Positions 28,569 through 36,851 of a stretch of DNA of 64,000 nucleotides are shown here, in pieces. Numbering within the stretch: position 1 is the first letter of the stretch; each line of letters begins with the position of its first letter. This DNA is from Deferrivibrio essentukiensis (GTDB lineage: Bacteria; Chrysiogenota; Deferribacteres; Deferribacterales; Deferrivibrionaceae). The stretch is from assembly GCF_020480685.1 (NCBI RefSeq), contig NZ_JAJAFU010000001.1:124001-188000 (forward strand), read 5' to 3'. Made by a program: the position numbers and the translations under genes. Under the pieces are notes generated by a model. The model had not been told where the DNA came from and did no database searches. It saw only the letters and a program-made list of their open reading frames with translations.

Positions 28569-29038
28569 CCTGCAGCATTACTGAATTTGACGGTCAGAAG
28601 GCAGAGGGCATAACCCTCCGCTCGTCAAACGAGACATGCGGATTCCTCCCTCCTGGCAGGACTCTTCTGTGAACTTCACCTGAAGGGGAAATATCTCAGA
28701 TGAACGAATGGAGAACGGTTATGAAGAGGGTTGCACGCGGGGAGTTTTTTTTATCTTTTCTCCTGAGTTATAACATCCTGTAAAATAAAAATCTCAAATA
28801 AATTATAATGAGCTTGCGTATATTGTTTATTGTTCAGGGTTTTAATATTTTGATAAAGAAATAGTAAAGGTATTTGTTTTAAATGTTTTTATGCCAAATC
28901 CTTGATTTTTGGGTTTCTGGGTTCTTGTACTCCTTTAAAATTACTGATTTAAATCATTTTATTTTGTTAATCCTGGGTAAAATGATTTTGCTTGTTTAAT
29001 TTTATTTTGGTGGTATGATTTGATGTGCAGGAGGCTTT
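28569..29038. other. Island right end and host AT-rich spacer, no gene
   Basis: The first part, to 28744, is GC-rich and contains small hairpins (GAGGG/CCCTC at 28604-28618, CTCGT/ACGAG at 28621-28633). A short frame begins at ATG 28700 (MNEWRTVMKRVARGE) and runs across the border into AT-rich sequence, so it is a truncated gene start, not a gene. From 28745 the DNA is AT-rich host sequence with no credible frame. Confidence 0.6.
28738..28744 (+). repeat. Candidate attR core (CGGGGAG)
   Basis: Heptamer identical to the last bases of the tRNA-Asn body at 11586-11592, followed by eight T. It marks the point where GC-rich DNA stops. Confidence 0.55.
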
Positions 29039-29206
29039 ATTACGCGGAAAGGGTTTTCTCTGATTGAAATGTTGATTGTTATTGCAATACCTCAGTATGC
29101 AAAGATAAGGATTAGGGTTGCCAATACTACTACACTTAGCGATGTAAAAAATACAAAGACAAACCTAAATGTTTTTTATTCAGAGAAAAATTATTACCTT
29201 TTTTAG
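29039..29206 (+). pseudogene. Type IV pilin gene remnant, start lost and helix shortened
   Basis: AGGAGG at 29029-29034 precedes the codons ATT ACG CGG AAA GGG, then GFSLIEMLIVIAIPQYAKIRIRVA in translation. This is a class III prepilin N-terminus, but normal pilins read IVIAIIGILAAIAIPQY; about eight residues are missing between the two IAI repeats, as if short repeats recombined. The expected ATG is ATT, and the frame ends at TAG after only 56 codons. A functional pilin is unlikely. Confidence 0.75.
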
Positions 29207-29218
29207 TAATGGTTAAAT

Positions 29219-29556
29219 ATGAGAATATTGCTTGTTTTATATATGATATTTTTGCCATTTGTTTTGTTTGCCCAGAAGGTAGGAAGTAGCAATACACTTG
29301 AGATATCGACTTCAAGTGGAGTGACTTTTGTTTACTATAACTCTCAGGATTGTTCATCGTCTATCCTGAAAATTGCAAAAAATATGTGATTGTGATAGGA
29401 GGCATAAACAAAAGGGGGGATATTGGTTATGCCACTACATCAAATATGTCCAATATAGTAAAGAAAAAATTTTCAACAGGTTTGACTTCAGACTCCTTGA
29501 ATATCCAGCAAACAGATGCCGGAGTTGACAATATGTCTGGCTGGTCTGATTTATAG
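29219..29556 (+). pseudogene. Frameshifted exported or pilin-like gene
   Basis: ATG 29219 opens a frame with a signal-like start (MRILLVLYMIFLPFVLFAQ) and continues TLEISTSSGVTFVYYNSQDC before stopping at about 29390. A second frame, open from 29341, carries on with VYPENCKKYVIVIGGINKRGD and ends SWSDL-like (MSGWSDL) at 29556. The two frames are offset by one base in the 29341-29380 region, so a single indel explains the break. The second part resembles the C-terminal domain of a pilin; it could be the displaced tail of the neighbouring pilin. Sequencing error is a possible alternative. Confidence 0.55.
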
Positions 29557-29565
29557 GGGAAGTTT

Positions 29566-30171
29566 ATGTCTTTACTGACTGCATTTGGCCTTGCGTTAGC
29601 AATATTTATTCTTGCAGTTGTCCCTGGCCCAGGGGTGTATGCTGTAGTTTCAAAATCCATTGCTCATGGTTTTAAAAATACGATTCCAACTGTTTTGGGT
29701 ATTGTGGCAGGGGATATACTTTTTCTTACTTTTGCACTTTTTGGGCTTACTATTATTGCGGAAACACTTTGGTTTTTATTTCTTGTCATAAAATATGCTG
29801 GTGCAGCTTATTTGTGTTTTTTAGGTGTAAAGCTTTTCTTCTCAAAAAATTCAAATATTACTGTTAGTAAAAATTGTAACAAAACAGGTTTCTTTAGCGG
29901 TTTGTTTATAACGTTAGGTAATCCAAAGGTAATACTCTTTTATGTAGGATTTTTGCCCACATTTCTTGATTTTAGTTTATTGACATGGGTTGATATAGCT
30001 TTAACTATTACAATAGTTTGTGCAGTATTATCAGCTGTTATGTTATTTTATGCTTTTTTATCTTTTAAAGTAAGAAAATTTATTAGAGGTGATGCGGCAA
30101 CAACTGCTTTTAATAAGCTGGCTGGCATGACAATGTTTAGTGCCGGTGTATTGATATTATCCAGGAAGTAG
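29566..30171 (+). CDS. LysE/RhtB-family amino acid exporter
   Basis: 201 residues, about six transmembrane helices, with the N-terminal signature ALAIFILAVVPGPGVYAVVSKSIAHGFKNTIPTVLGIVAGD of the LysE superfamily and the inner GNPKVILFYVGFLP motif. Members export amino acids or their analogues. The start ATG 29566 has GGGGAAG upstream. AT-rich host codon use. The substrate is not predictable from sequence. Confidence 0.92.
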   Translation: MSLLTAFGLALAIFILAVVPGPGVYAVVSKSIAHGFKNTIPTVLGIVAGDILFLTFALFGLTIIAETLWFLFLVIKYAGAAYLCFLGVKLFFSKNSNITVSKNCNKTGFFSGLFITLGNPKVILFYVGFLPTFLDFSLLTWVDIALTITIVCAVLSAVMLFYAFLSFKVRKFIRGDAATTAFNKLAGMTMFSAGVLILSRK

Positions 30172-30241
30172 AAATAATATTATTTTATAAATGAGTTAAA
30201 TGCAAGTATAAATAATGTTTGATGGAAAGTTTAAATAATCC

Positions 30242-30270
30242 TTGACTTATACGCTTAAGAGAAATAGTAA
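30242..30270 (+). promoter_or_regulatory. Probable promoter of the polyamine-type ABC operon
   Basis: TTGACT at 30242-30247, 17-base spacer, TAGTAA at 30265-30270, about 40 bases before the first start. Confidence 0.5.
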
Positions 30271-30308
30271 AAAGGTGTTCTGTTCTTAAACTGAAAAGGA
30301 GGATGCAT

Positions 30309-31367
30309 ATGAAAAAAGTTCTATTGCTATTGTTAGTTTTTGTGTTTGGTATTTCATCAGTTTTTGCAGAGGGGACTTTAAGGCTGTTAACCTGGAAAGG
30401 TTACGCTCCTAATGCACTTATTGAAAAATTTGAAAAGGAAACAGGTATTAAGGTTGAGGTAACATATTCGAATAATGAGGAGATGATTGCAAAATTAAGA
30501 GCTACAAGGGGAGCTGGTTTTGATTTGGCTCAGCCAAGTCAGGACAGGATATCTTCTGTTCAAGCAAAGTATAAAATTTATAAGCCCCTTGACTATTCAA
30601 AAATAAAATCAGAGCAAATTATACCATCAATGCTTAAAGCAGTAAAAGATAACACTAAGGTTGGAAAAGACTCTTATGCCGTTCCTTTTTGTTGGGGGAC
30701 ATCAGGCTTGATTGTTAATAAAAAATACGCTCCTGAGGCAAGCGATTATACAGATCTTTTAAATCCAAAGTATGAAGGAAGAGTTAGTTACAGACTTAAA
30801 AGGCCTACGTTGATAGCTCTTGCTTTTGCTATGGGTAAAAATCCTTTTGCACTTTATAATGACCCGAAAGCTTATGAAGAGCTGATGGAAATGGTTGGGC
30901 AAAAGATGATTGAAGCTAAGAATATTGTTAAGAATTACTGGACAAATGGTGACGCATTATTGCAACTTTTAAGATCAGAAGAAGTATATGTGGCTATGGG
31001 ATGGGATGGTGGAGGTTGGAAACTTCATCAGGACAATCCAAATATAGATTTTGTTGCCCCAAAAAGCGGAGCATTGGGATGGATTGACACATTTGCGATT
31101 CCTGCTAAGGCTAAAAATGTTGATGCTGCTTATAAGTGGATTAATTTTATGCTTAGACCTGAGAATGCTGCATATTTTACAAATACGGAAGGGTATTTTA
31201 CTGCGTCAAAAGATGCTGCAAACTTTTTAAATCCTGATGTAAAAGACAATCTTAAGCGTTCTTTTCCTCAGGAAGATATAGACAATATTAAATGGTATCC
31301 GCCTGTTCCATCAAATATAGAATCAATAGAAGCAAAAATTTTAGATAAGGTCAAATCAGCAAGATAA
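30309..31367 (+). CDS. potD: Spermidine/putrescine-type ABC substrate-binding protein
   Basis: Periplasmic binding protein, 352 aa, with a signal peptide MKKVLLLLLVFVFGISSVFA. Mature sequence begins EGTLRLLTWKGYAPNALIEKFEKETGI, the PotD/PotF pattern, and continues with DLAQPSQD, VPFCWGTSGLIVNKK and the C-terminal IDTFAIPAKAKNVDAAYKWINFMLRPENAA. ATG 30309 is chosen over 30303, because AAGGAGG at 30296-30302 leaves a proper 6-base spacing only for the second. First gene of potDABC. Ligand could be a polyamine or a related cation; specificity is inferred from family. Confidence 0.9.
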   Translation: MKKVLLLLLVFVFGISSVFAEGTLRLLTWKGYAPNALIEKFEKETGIKVEVTYSNNEEMIAKLRATRGAGFDLAQPSQDRISSVQAKYKIYKPLDYSKIKSEQIIPSMLKAVKDNTKVGKDSYAVPFCWGTSGLIVNKKYAPEASDYTDLLNPKYEGRVSYRLKRPTLIALAFAMGKNPFALYNDPKAYEELMEMVGQKMIEAKNIVKNYWTNGDALLQLLRSEEVYVAMGWDGGGWKLHQDNPNIDFVAPKSGALGWIDTFAIPAKAKNVDAAYKWINFMLRPENAAYFTNTEGYFTASKDAANFLNPDVKDNLKRSFPQEDIDNIKWYPPVPSNIESIEAKILDKVKSAR

Positions 31368-31378
31368 TAATGAAACGA

Positions 31379-31404
31379 TAGGCAGGCTAAGGTCTGCCTA
31401 TTTT
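31379..31404 (+). terminator. Hairpin between potD and potA
   Basis: Stem TAGGCAG / CTGCCTA (31379-31385 and 31394-31400) with 8-base loop, then TTTT. It lies directly before the potA start and may act as an attenuator that keeps the binding protein more abundant than the transporter. Confidence 0.65.
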
Positions 31405-32502
31405 ATGGATAAGTTTATGAAATATGATTTAGATGTTAGAAATGTGACAAAAAAGTTTGGTGAATTTGAAGCGGTAAAGAAGGTTAGTTTTACGGTAGAA
31501 GAAGGGAAGTTTTTCTCTATTTTAGGCCCATCAGGTTGTGGTAAGACAACTCTTTTAAGAATGATTGCAGGATTTATTGAGCCTACTGATGGTGAAATAT
31601 TTATAAGGGAGAAATTAGTAAACGGACTTCCACCTAACAAAAGACCGGTTAACCTTGTGTTTCAAAATTTGGCGCTATTTCCCATGATGAATGTGGAAGA
31701 AAATATTGCGTTTGGACTGAAAAGAAAAAAGGTGCCAAATGCTGAGATTAAGAAAAAGGTCAAAAATATTCTCGAAAGGGTTGGATTGCCGGGTTTTGAG
31801 AACAAAGAGGTACAACAACTTTCTGGTGGACAGAAACAGAGGGTTGCAATTGCAAGGTGTTTGGTGCTTGAGCCATCAGTGTTGCTGTTGGATGAGCCTT
31901 TAGGTGCTCTTGATTTAAAGCTTAGAGAAAAGATGAAGGTAGAGCTTAAAAAACTTCAAAATGAAGTCGGCACGACCTTTGTTTACATAACTCATGACCA
32001 GTCGGAAGCACTTGTTATGTCCGATTATGTGGCTGTAATGAATGGAGGAGAGTTTGAACAGCTTGATACCCCGGCAAATCTTTATCATCATCCTCAAACA
32101 TCTTTTGTGGCACAATTTGTCGGCGATAATAACAAGTGGGAAGGTTACGTGGTTAATCAAAGCGATGGGTTCGCAAAAATTACTACAAAAAATAATTATG
32201 AGTTTTTGGTGAAAACTTTAAAGCCTATCAATAAAAATGAGTGTGAGTTCTTTGTCAGACCGGAGGCATTTTTGATTGAGCCGTCAAAAGACTTGGATAA
32301 ACTGAATCGTATAAAGGTAAACGTTAAGGCGATTTTGTTTGATGGTGCAAACAGCAGACTTTTGACATCTATTAAAAATAGTACTAATGAAATTTTAGTG
32401 GCACTTCCGCAAAATAAACAGTTTGACTATATCAGGCCGGGCAAAGAAATTGAGATCGGTTGGTATCCTGAAAACTCTATAGCTTTTGAGAGAAATGCCT
32501 GA
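31405..32502 (+). CDS. potA: Polyamine-type ABC transporter ATP-binding protein
   Basis: 365 residues. Walker A is GPSGCGKTT, the Q-loop reads LVFQNLALFPMM, the signature LSGGQKQR, Walker B LLLDEPLGALD, and a TOBE domain follows at about 280-365. This layout fits PotA/CysA-type importers. No strong ribosome-binding site precedes ATG 31405; ATG 31417 is an alternative. The stop overlaps the start of the permease gene by one base. Confidence 0.93.
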   Translation: MDKFMKYDLDVRNVTKKFGEFEAVKKVSFTVEEGKFFSILGPSGCGKTTLLRMIAGFIEPTDGEIFIREKLVNGLPPNKRPVNLVFQNLALFPMMNVEENIAFGLKRKKVPNAEIKKKVKNILERVGLPGFENKEVQQLSGGQKQRVAIARCLVLEPSVLLLDEPLGALDLKLREKMKVELKKLQNEVGTTFVYITHDQSEALVMSDYVAVMNGGEFEQLDTPANLYHHPQTSFVAQFVGDNNKWEGYVVNQSDGFAKITTKNNYEFLVKTLKPINKNECEFFVRPEAFLIEPSKDLDKLNRIKVNVKAILFDGANSRLLTSIKNSTNEILVALPQNKQFDYIRPGKEIEIGWYPENSIAFERNA

Positions 32503-33356
32503 TGAAACATGCAAAATTAGGTTTTTATATTTTTCTGATTCCGGTTATTTTATGGTTGTTTTTGTTAATAGTAATTCCGCATATTGATTTATTATTAATG
32601 TCTTTTAAATCTGAAAACATTTATGGTAAGCCCACATTTAGTTTTGCCAATTATAAAAATTTTTTTGTTGAGCCGATATATTGGCTGACATTTGTAAGGA
32701 CTGCCATTTATTCTATAATAGTCACCGTAATTACCGCAATTATATCTTTGCCGATTGCATTTTATATTACAAAGGTTGTTAATACAAAATTTAGCCGATT
32801 TTTATCGATACTTCTTTTGATGCCGTTTTGGGTTAGTGAATTGGTGAGGGTTTACGGATGGATGATTTTGTTGAGAGAAAGTGGTGTGGTAAACCATTTT
32901 TTACTGAAGTTAGGACTTATTAATAAACCTATAGAGCTTTTATACAATGACGTGTCAATGGTTATGGTTTTAGTTTATACATCTATGCTTTTTATGGTAG
33001 TCCCTTTAATATCCGTAATGGAGAGTCTTGATGACCATTTAATAGAAGCTGCATACGATTTGGGAGCTTCCACCAAGGATATTGTATTTAAAATAATTAT
33101 TCCTCACTCAAAACCGGGACTTACATCGGGTGCAATAGTTGTTTTTATGTTAACATTGGGTAACTATTTAACGCCAAACCTGATTGGCGGTAAAAATTCG
33201 TTGTGGTTTACGGAGCAGATTTACACTCAGTTTATCGCAAGCTTTAATTGGAATCAGGGAGCTGCTTTCGGTTTTCTTCTGTTAGTGTTGTCTACTGTAA
33301 TAATTTGGTTAGGCTTGAAGGTGACCAGACAAAATTTAAGTAAGGTAGTCCAATGA
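32502..33356 (+). CDS. potB: Polyamine-type ABC transporter permease 1
   Basis: 284 residues, six transmembrane helices, with the EAA loop EAAYDLGASTKDIVFKIIIPHSKPGL that docks to the ATPase. The N-terminal LIVIPHIDLLLMSFKSE and AFYITKV segments suit the PotB subfamily. It overlaps potA by one base and potC by 4. Confidence 0.93.
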   Translation: MKHAKLGFYIFLIPVILWLFLLIVIPHIDLLLMSFKSENIYGKPTFSFANYKNFFVEPIYWLTFVRTAIYSIIVTVITAIISLPIAFYITKVVNTKFSRFLSILLLMPFWVSELVRVYGWMILLRESGVVNHFLLKLGLINKPIELLYNDVSMVMVLVYTSMLFMVVPLISVMESLDDHLIEAAYDLGASTKDIVFKIIIPHSKPGLTSGAIVVFMLTLGNYLTPNLIGGKNSLWFTEQIYTQFIASFNWNQGAAFGFLLLVLSTVIIWLGLKVTRQNLSKVVQ

Positions 33357-34207
33357 TACGCAGTTTACCGAGGTCTAAAAAATACAATTTTACATTTGTG
33401 CTTTTTGTAATACTATTTTACACATTTTTGTTTGCACCCCTTGTTGTGACATGTGTGTTGGCCTTTAATAATTCCGATTTTCCAAGCCTTCCTTGGAATG
33501 GTGTTACATTGGACTGGTTTTTTGCAAATGATGCCCATCGAGTAGGGATTTTCCATGATGCTAACAATCTAAGAAGCATATTTACCAGTGTAAAGACAGC
33601 AGTTATTGTATCCATATTGTCATTAATAGTGGGAACTTTCGGTGCATTTTTATTTGAACAAGAGGAATTTAAATTTAAGCAGGCTCTTTATTTTTTAACT
33701 CTTGCGCCACTTGTAATACCTGGAGTTATTCTTGGTATTTCTATCCTTTTGGCAAGTAACTCTGTCGGCCTTTTTATTGAGGAAAGGTTAGGTTTTGAAG
33801 CTCCACTTTTTGCACCGGGCTTTTGGCTTGTAGTGCTTGGACAATTCTCATTTATTACAACATTTGTAGTGCTTGTTGTGTCAGCAAGACTTAAAAAATT
33901 TGATAGGACACTTGAAGAGGCTGCACTTAACCTTGGAGCAAATAGATTGCAGGTCATATGGTATATAACATTAAAATATTTAAAACCTTCATTAATTGGT
34001 GCCGGCACGGTCGCATTTTTGATGAGTTTTGAAAACTTTAATACTACACTATTTTTGGTGGGCTCTGAGCCGACATTGCCGATTAATCTATATTTACAGG
34101 TTAGGGATGGAAGCACCCCTGTAATAAATGCAATATCATTCTTAATGATAGTATTTACTTCTTTTCTTGCACTGATAAATCTTTATTTTAGTAAAAATAA
34201 AGATTAG
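33353..34207 (+). CDS. potC: Polyamine-type ABC transporter permease 2
   Basis: 284 residues, six helices, EAA loop EEAALNLGANRLQVIWYITLKYLKPSL and SFENFNTTLFLVGSEPTLPINLY near the C-terminus, as in PotC. Together with the preceding three products it forms a full importer. The 3' end overlaps the convergent glycerophosphodiesterase gene by 4 bases, and no terminator is visible between them. Confidence 0.93.
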   Translation: MIRSLPRSKKYNFTFVLFVILFYTFLFAPLVVTCVLAFNNSDFPSLPWNGVTLDWFFANDAHRVGIFHDANNLRSIFTSVKTAVIVSILSLIVGTFGAFLFEQEEFKFKQALYFLTLAPLVIPGVILGISILLASNSVGLFIEERLGFEAPLFAPGFWLVVLGQFSFITTFVVLVVSARLKKFDRTLEEAALNLGANRLQVIWYITLKYLKPSLIGAGTVAFLMSFENFNTTLFLVGSEPTLPINLYLQVRDGSTPVINAISFLMIVFTSFLALINLYFSKNKD

Positions 34208-34941
34208 GCAAAGAGGTGCTTCATAATCCAGTCCGGCCTGTTTGTAGTTAGAGTTGTCACCCCTAAATTCATTAATTGTTTTGCAAGATGAGGGTTATCC
34301 ACAGTCCACACATTCCAAATCCAGTTGTGGTTCTTTATTTCCTTAGCCATTTTTATACAATGAGTTAAATCTGCATAGGTTGAAATACCGTCAAGTTTAG
34401 CATTTAAAATCATTTTGTATACATTGCTATACATGTCTTTATTTTTAGGAACATTGTAGCCATATTCTACTATCCATAATATGGTAAAGTTTGGGAGTAA
34501 TAGCTTGAGTCTTTTAACAACATTATAATCAAATCCTATAATGACAATTCTGTCATGGATTTCTTTGTATTTTGTAAAAAAATTGACAAAATTATCTACA
34601 GATTTAATATTGCTTTTTATTTCTATATAAAGTTCAAAATTACTGGGTATCTTCTCTAGTACATCTTCCAAATGTGGAATTCTTTCCCCCATATATTTTG
34701 CATCAAACCAATTACCTACATCTACTTTATCTAGGGTTTTAAGATTACTGTTTTTTATCTTAATATTTCTAGTTCCTGTTCTTCCTGTAGTATCATCATG
34801 AATAACAACTATTTTACCGTCTTTTGTGACATGAACATCCATTTCTATACCATCTACTCCATATTCCATAGCTAGTTTGAAGGCAGACATTGTATTTTCA
34901 GGTGCATAAAAAGAAGCTCCTCTGTGGGCAATTATTTTCAT
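34204..34941 (-). CDS. ugpQ: Glycerophosphodiester phosphodiesterase
   Basis: 245-residue cytoplasmic enzyme (no signal peptide) that cleaves glycerophosphodiesters to glycerol-3-phosphate and alcohols. The start IIAHRGASFYAPENTMSAFKLA holds the catalytic His and metal-binding Glu, followed by GIEMDVHVTKDGKIVVIHDDT with the second His and metal ligands. ATG 34941 has AGGAG on the minus strand. Divergent from the amidoligase gene and convergent with potC. Confidence 0.93.
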   Translation of the reverse strand: MKIIAHRGASFYAPENTMSAFKLAMEYGVDGIEMDVHVTKDGKIVVIHDDTTGRTGTRNIKIKNSNLKTLDKVDVGNWFDAKYMGERIPHLEDVLEKIPSNFELYIEIKSNIKSVDNFVNFFTKYKEIHDRIVIIGFDYNVVKRLKLLLPNFTILWIVEYGYNVPKNKDMYSNVYKMILNAKLDGISTYADLTHCIKMAKEIKNHNWIWNVWTVDNPHLAKQLMNLGVTTLTTNRPDWIMKHLFA

Positions 34942-35050
34942 ATCTTCTCCTGATAAAAATATATTAAAGTTCAGCAGTTATTAAACCACTTTTGCGTGGA
35001 ATACAATATAAAAATAAAATGAGCAAATTATTTAGGTTATTATCGTTTAA

Positions 35051-35079
35051 TTGACAAATTGTCTGAGGTGTTTTATTAT
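35051..35079 (+). promoter_or_regulatory. Promoter of the amidoligase pair
   Basis: TTGACA at 35051-35056, 17-base spacer, TATTAT at 35074-35079. The predicted transcription start nearly coincides with ATG 35085, so the messenger may be leaderless; GAGGTG at 35066-35070 lies too far upstream for a good ribosome-binding site. Confidence 0.65.
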
Positions 35080-35084
35080 TTACT

Positions 35085-36356
35085 ATGAATAATAAAACAG
35101 TATTATGTTACTTATTATCCGGATATAAATACTATAAAATAAGGGATAATAAAGATATTTTTAAAAGTATAGAAGATGACTCTGATGGTGAAATAAAATA
35201 TTTTTTTAATAAAAGGTATTTTAGGAATGAATCTTGGTATTTAAGATATCTAAAAATATTGGCAGCAGTTTTTACTGTCAATATTTTGGCACGCCACTAT
35301 GAAAGGTGGTTAAGTAAAAAATGCCTTTTTTTAAATAATAAATACTCGGTATTTGCTCCGGCGACATATTATGCCTTAATGGCATATAACTCTAATATGA
35401 GGCATTTCAATATTAAAATTAGTAGAGATATTTTTATAAGCGATATCATTTATGAGATAAATGAGAGGGTTAAAAATTATTTTATAAATATTGAGACTGA
35501 AAGCAAACTTATCTCTTTTATTCATAGTAATACACCTATTGGTATTGAGCTTGAATTTACAAATGTTGGACCTAAGGCAGGAAAATTTTTTGTATCGGAA
35601 AAGGGTGATCCATTATTGAATTTTTCCAAATATCACCACTACCACCTAAAAAAATTTTTGTGGAGATTTGGGGCGTATATTGATTCGGAAATGCCTTTTA
35701 AACAGCTCATTAAAAAGGGGGGATTTTTGGAATATACATTTACTCGACCTGATTCCACATTAGCCTCTTCTATTCCACTTACAAATAGTCCCCAATTTGC
35801 TTCAAAACTTATTGAAGAAGCTGTGAGATTCACTCCGGTAAGGCCTCATAGCTTGCATATTACGTTGGAATCTCCAAATGATGGCTTTAGAAGACCTAAG
35901 ATAGGTTTTGAAGAATCTCTGTTTATCCTTATGTGTACAGGTCAATTTATCAGGTTTGGCTCAAAGGTTTTTGAGGCAAGGATAATGGAAAAGAATATGA
36001 AGGATATTTTTCTAAGTAGGAAGAGGAAAAATGATGGAAAATGGGTTGATACGATTGAGTTTTCAAATATGAGGCTTTGTAGAGATTTTGTAAAAAGAGG
36101 TGTGTATGAACCCTCGATTTTTGTTTTTATTGCGTTTAAGAATCTTTTTCAGTTTGATGAAATACTCCCTTTTTCTCACAATATTGAAAAATGGGGTGAA
36201 AATCCCGATTATAGAAAGATTGACGCTGATAAGATGTTTGAAATATTAAAAAAGGGGCTTGATTTTGAAAAAAGCCTTCCAATAAAATACAAAGAGGCTA
36301 TAATTTTAAAAATAAAGGATCTTTATCAGTACAACTGTTCAATAATAGGAGCATGA
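35085..36356 (+). CDS. Predicted amidoligase-like enzyme (glutamine-synthetase fold)
   Basis: 423 residues. The first 140 are helical and unrecognised. From about 150 the pattern matches the Amidoligase_2 type: IGIELEF with Glu155 and Glu157, RPHSLHITLE with His255, His258 and Glu262, FEARIME with Glu297 and Arg299, and DTIEFSNMRL with Glu325. These fit the metal and nucleotide residues of glutamine-synthetase-like amide ligases described with AIG2-type partners, and such a partner follows here immediately (next start is the base after the stop). It would join an amine to a carboxylate using ATP. Assignment is by motif order, not alignment. The adjacent polyamine importer makes an amine substrate worth considering. 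Confidence 0.55.
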   Translation: MNNKTVLCYLLSGYKYYKIRDNKDIFKSIEDDSDGEIKYFFNKRYFRNESWYLRYLKILAAVFTVNILARHYERWLSKKCLFLNNKYSVFAPATYYALMAYNSNMRHFNIKISRDIFISDIIYEINERVKNYFINIETESKLISFIHSNTPIGIELEFTNVGPKAGKFFVSEKGDPLLNFSKYHHYHLKKFLWRFGAYIDSEMPFKQLIKKGGFLEYTFTRPDSTLASSIPLTNSPQFASKLIEEAVRFTPVRPHSLHITLESPNDGFRRPKIGFEESLFILMCTGQFIRFGSKVFEARIMEKNMKDIFLSRKRKNDGKWVDTIEFSNMRLCRDFVKRGVYEPSIFVFIAFKNLFQFDEILPFSHNIEKWGENPDYRKIDADKMFEILKKGLDFEKSLPIKYKEAIILKIKDLYQYNCSIIGA

Positions 36357-36851
36357 ATGGAAAGTAGTACATTTACTGTATTTACATATGGTACTCTCAT
36401 GCGTGGTTTTATAGGTTATGAGAAGTATCTTAAAAATGCAGTATTTTTGGGTAATGGAAGTATAAAAGGGAAAATGTATCAGACCAATTCTGGATATCCT
36501 GTTGTCACTAAATCTAAAAATGGTAGGGACATTCACGGTGAGCTTTTTGAAGTAGATAAGGATACAATGATAAAATTGAGAAATTATGAAGGGGTATATT
36601 CCTTTTTTACTTACTATAGAGAGGAGTTGTTACCTGTAAAGTTGGCCGATGGAAGTGTAAAGTATGCAAGAGTTTTTACCGCTCACCCTTTTGTAAAGCC
36701 ATTAATTAAATTGACTGCAAAAAGGGTCAAAAATGGCGATTGGAAAGAATATATTGCCGGCCCTCCAAAAAACTACAGAAAATGGGCTTTAACCTTATTA
36801 CTGATTCTGATTAACTTTATTATTTTGATTGAAGTTTTTGCCCACTCCTAA
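36357..36851 (+). CDS. AIG2/GGCT-like gamma-glutamylcyclotransferase with C-terminal TM
   Basis: 164 residues. The N-terminal FTYGTLMRGF is the glycine-rich substrate loop of the AIG2/GGCT fold, DIHGELFEV is the conserved strand, and the catalytic Glu lies in LRNYEGVYSFFTYYREEL. Relatives cleave gamma-glutamyl amides with cyclisation to pyroglutamate. A hydrophobic helix (WALTLLLILINFIILIEVF) at the C-terminus probably anchors it to the inner membrane, an uncommon addition. Its start directly follows the amidoligase stop, and its tail overlaps the convergent MFS gene by 32 bases. The pair suggests make-and-trim chemistry on a gamma-glutamyl product. Confidence 0.8.
   Translation: MESSTFTVFTYGTLMRGFIGYEKYLKNAVFLGNGSIKGKMYQTNSGYPVVTKSKNGRDIHGELFEVDKDTMIKLRNYEGVYSFFTYYREELLPVKLADGSVKYARVFTAHPFVKPLIKLTAKRVKNGDWKEYIAGPPKNYRKWALTLLLILINFIILIEVFAHS

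Larger units (their letters stand above)
11593..28744 (+). mobile_element. Genomic island integrated at tRNA-Asn with a large serine recombinase
   Basis: About 17.2 kb whose base composition and codon use (G/C-ending codons) differ sharply from both flanks. The left border is the 3' end of tRNA-Asn and the right border is an abrupt change to AT-rich DNA after CGGGGAG at 28738-28744. It carries its own recombination module at 12099-14996 and a single cargo operon at 15180-28388. Removing 11593-28744 leaves the tRNA followed directly by eight T, a natural tRNA terminator. The cargo looks deltaproteobacterial, judged from style only. Confidence 0.88.

Noticed and set aside
28700-28780. Small frame MNEWRTVMKRVARGE across the island border
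   Set aside because: It starts in GC-rich island DNA and runs into unrelated AT-rich host DNA, so it is a cut gene start, not a functional gene.
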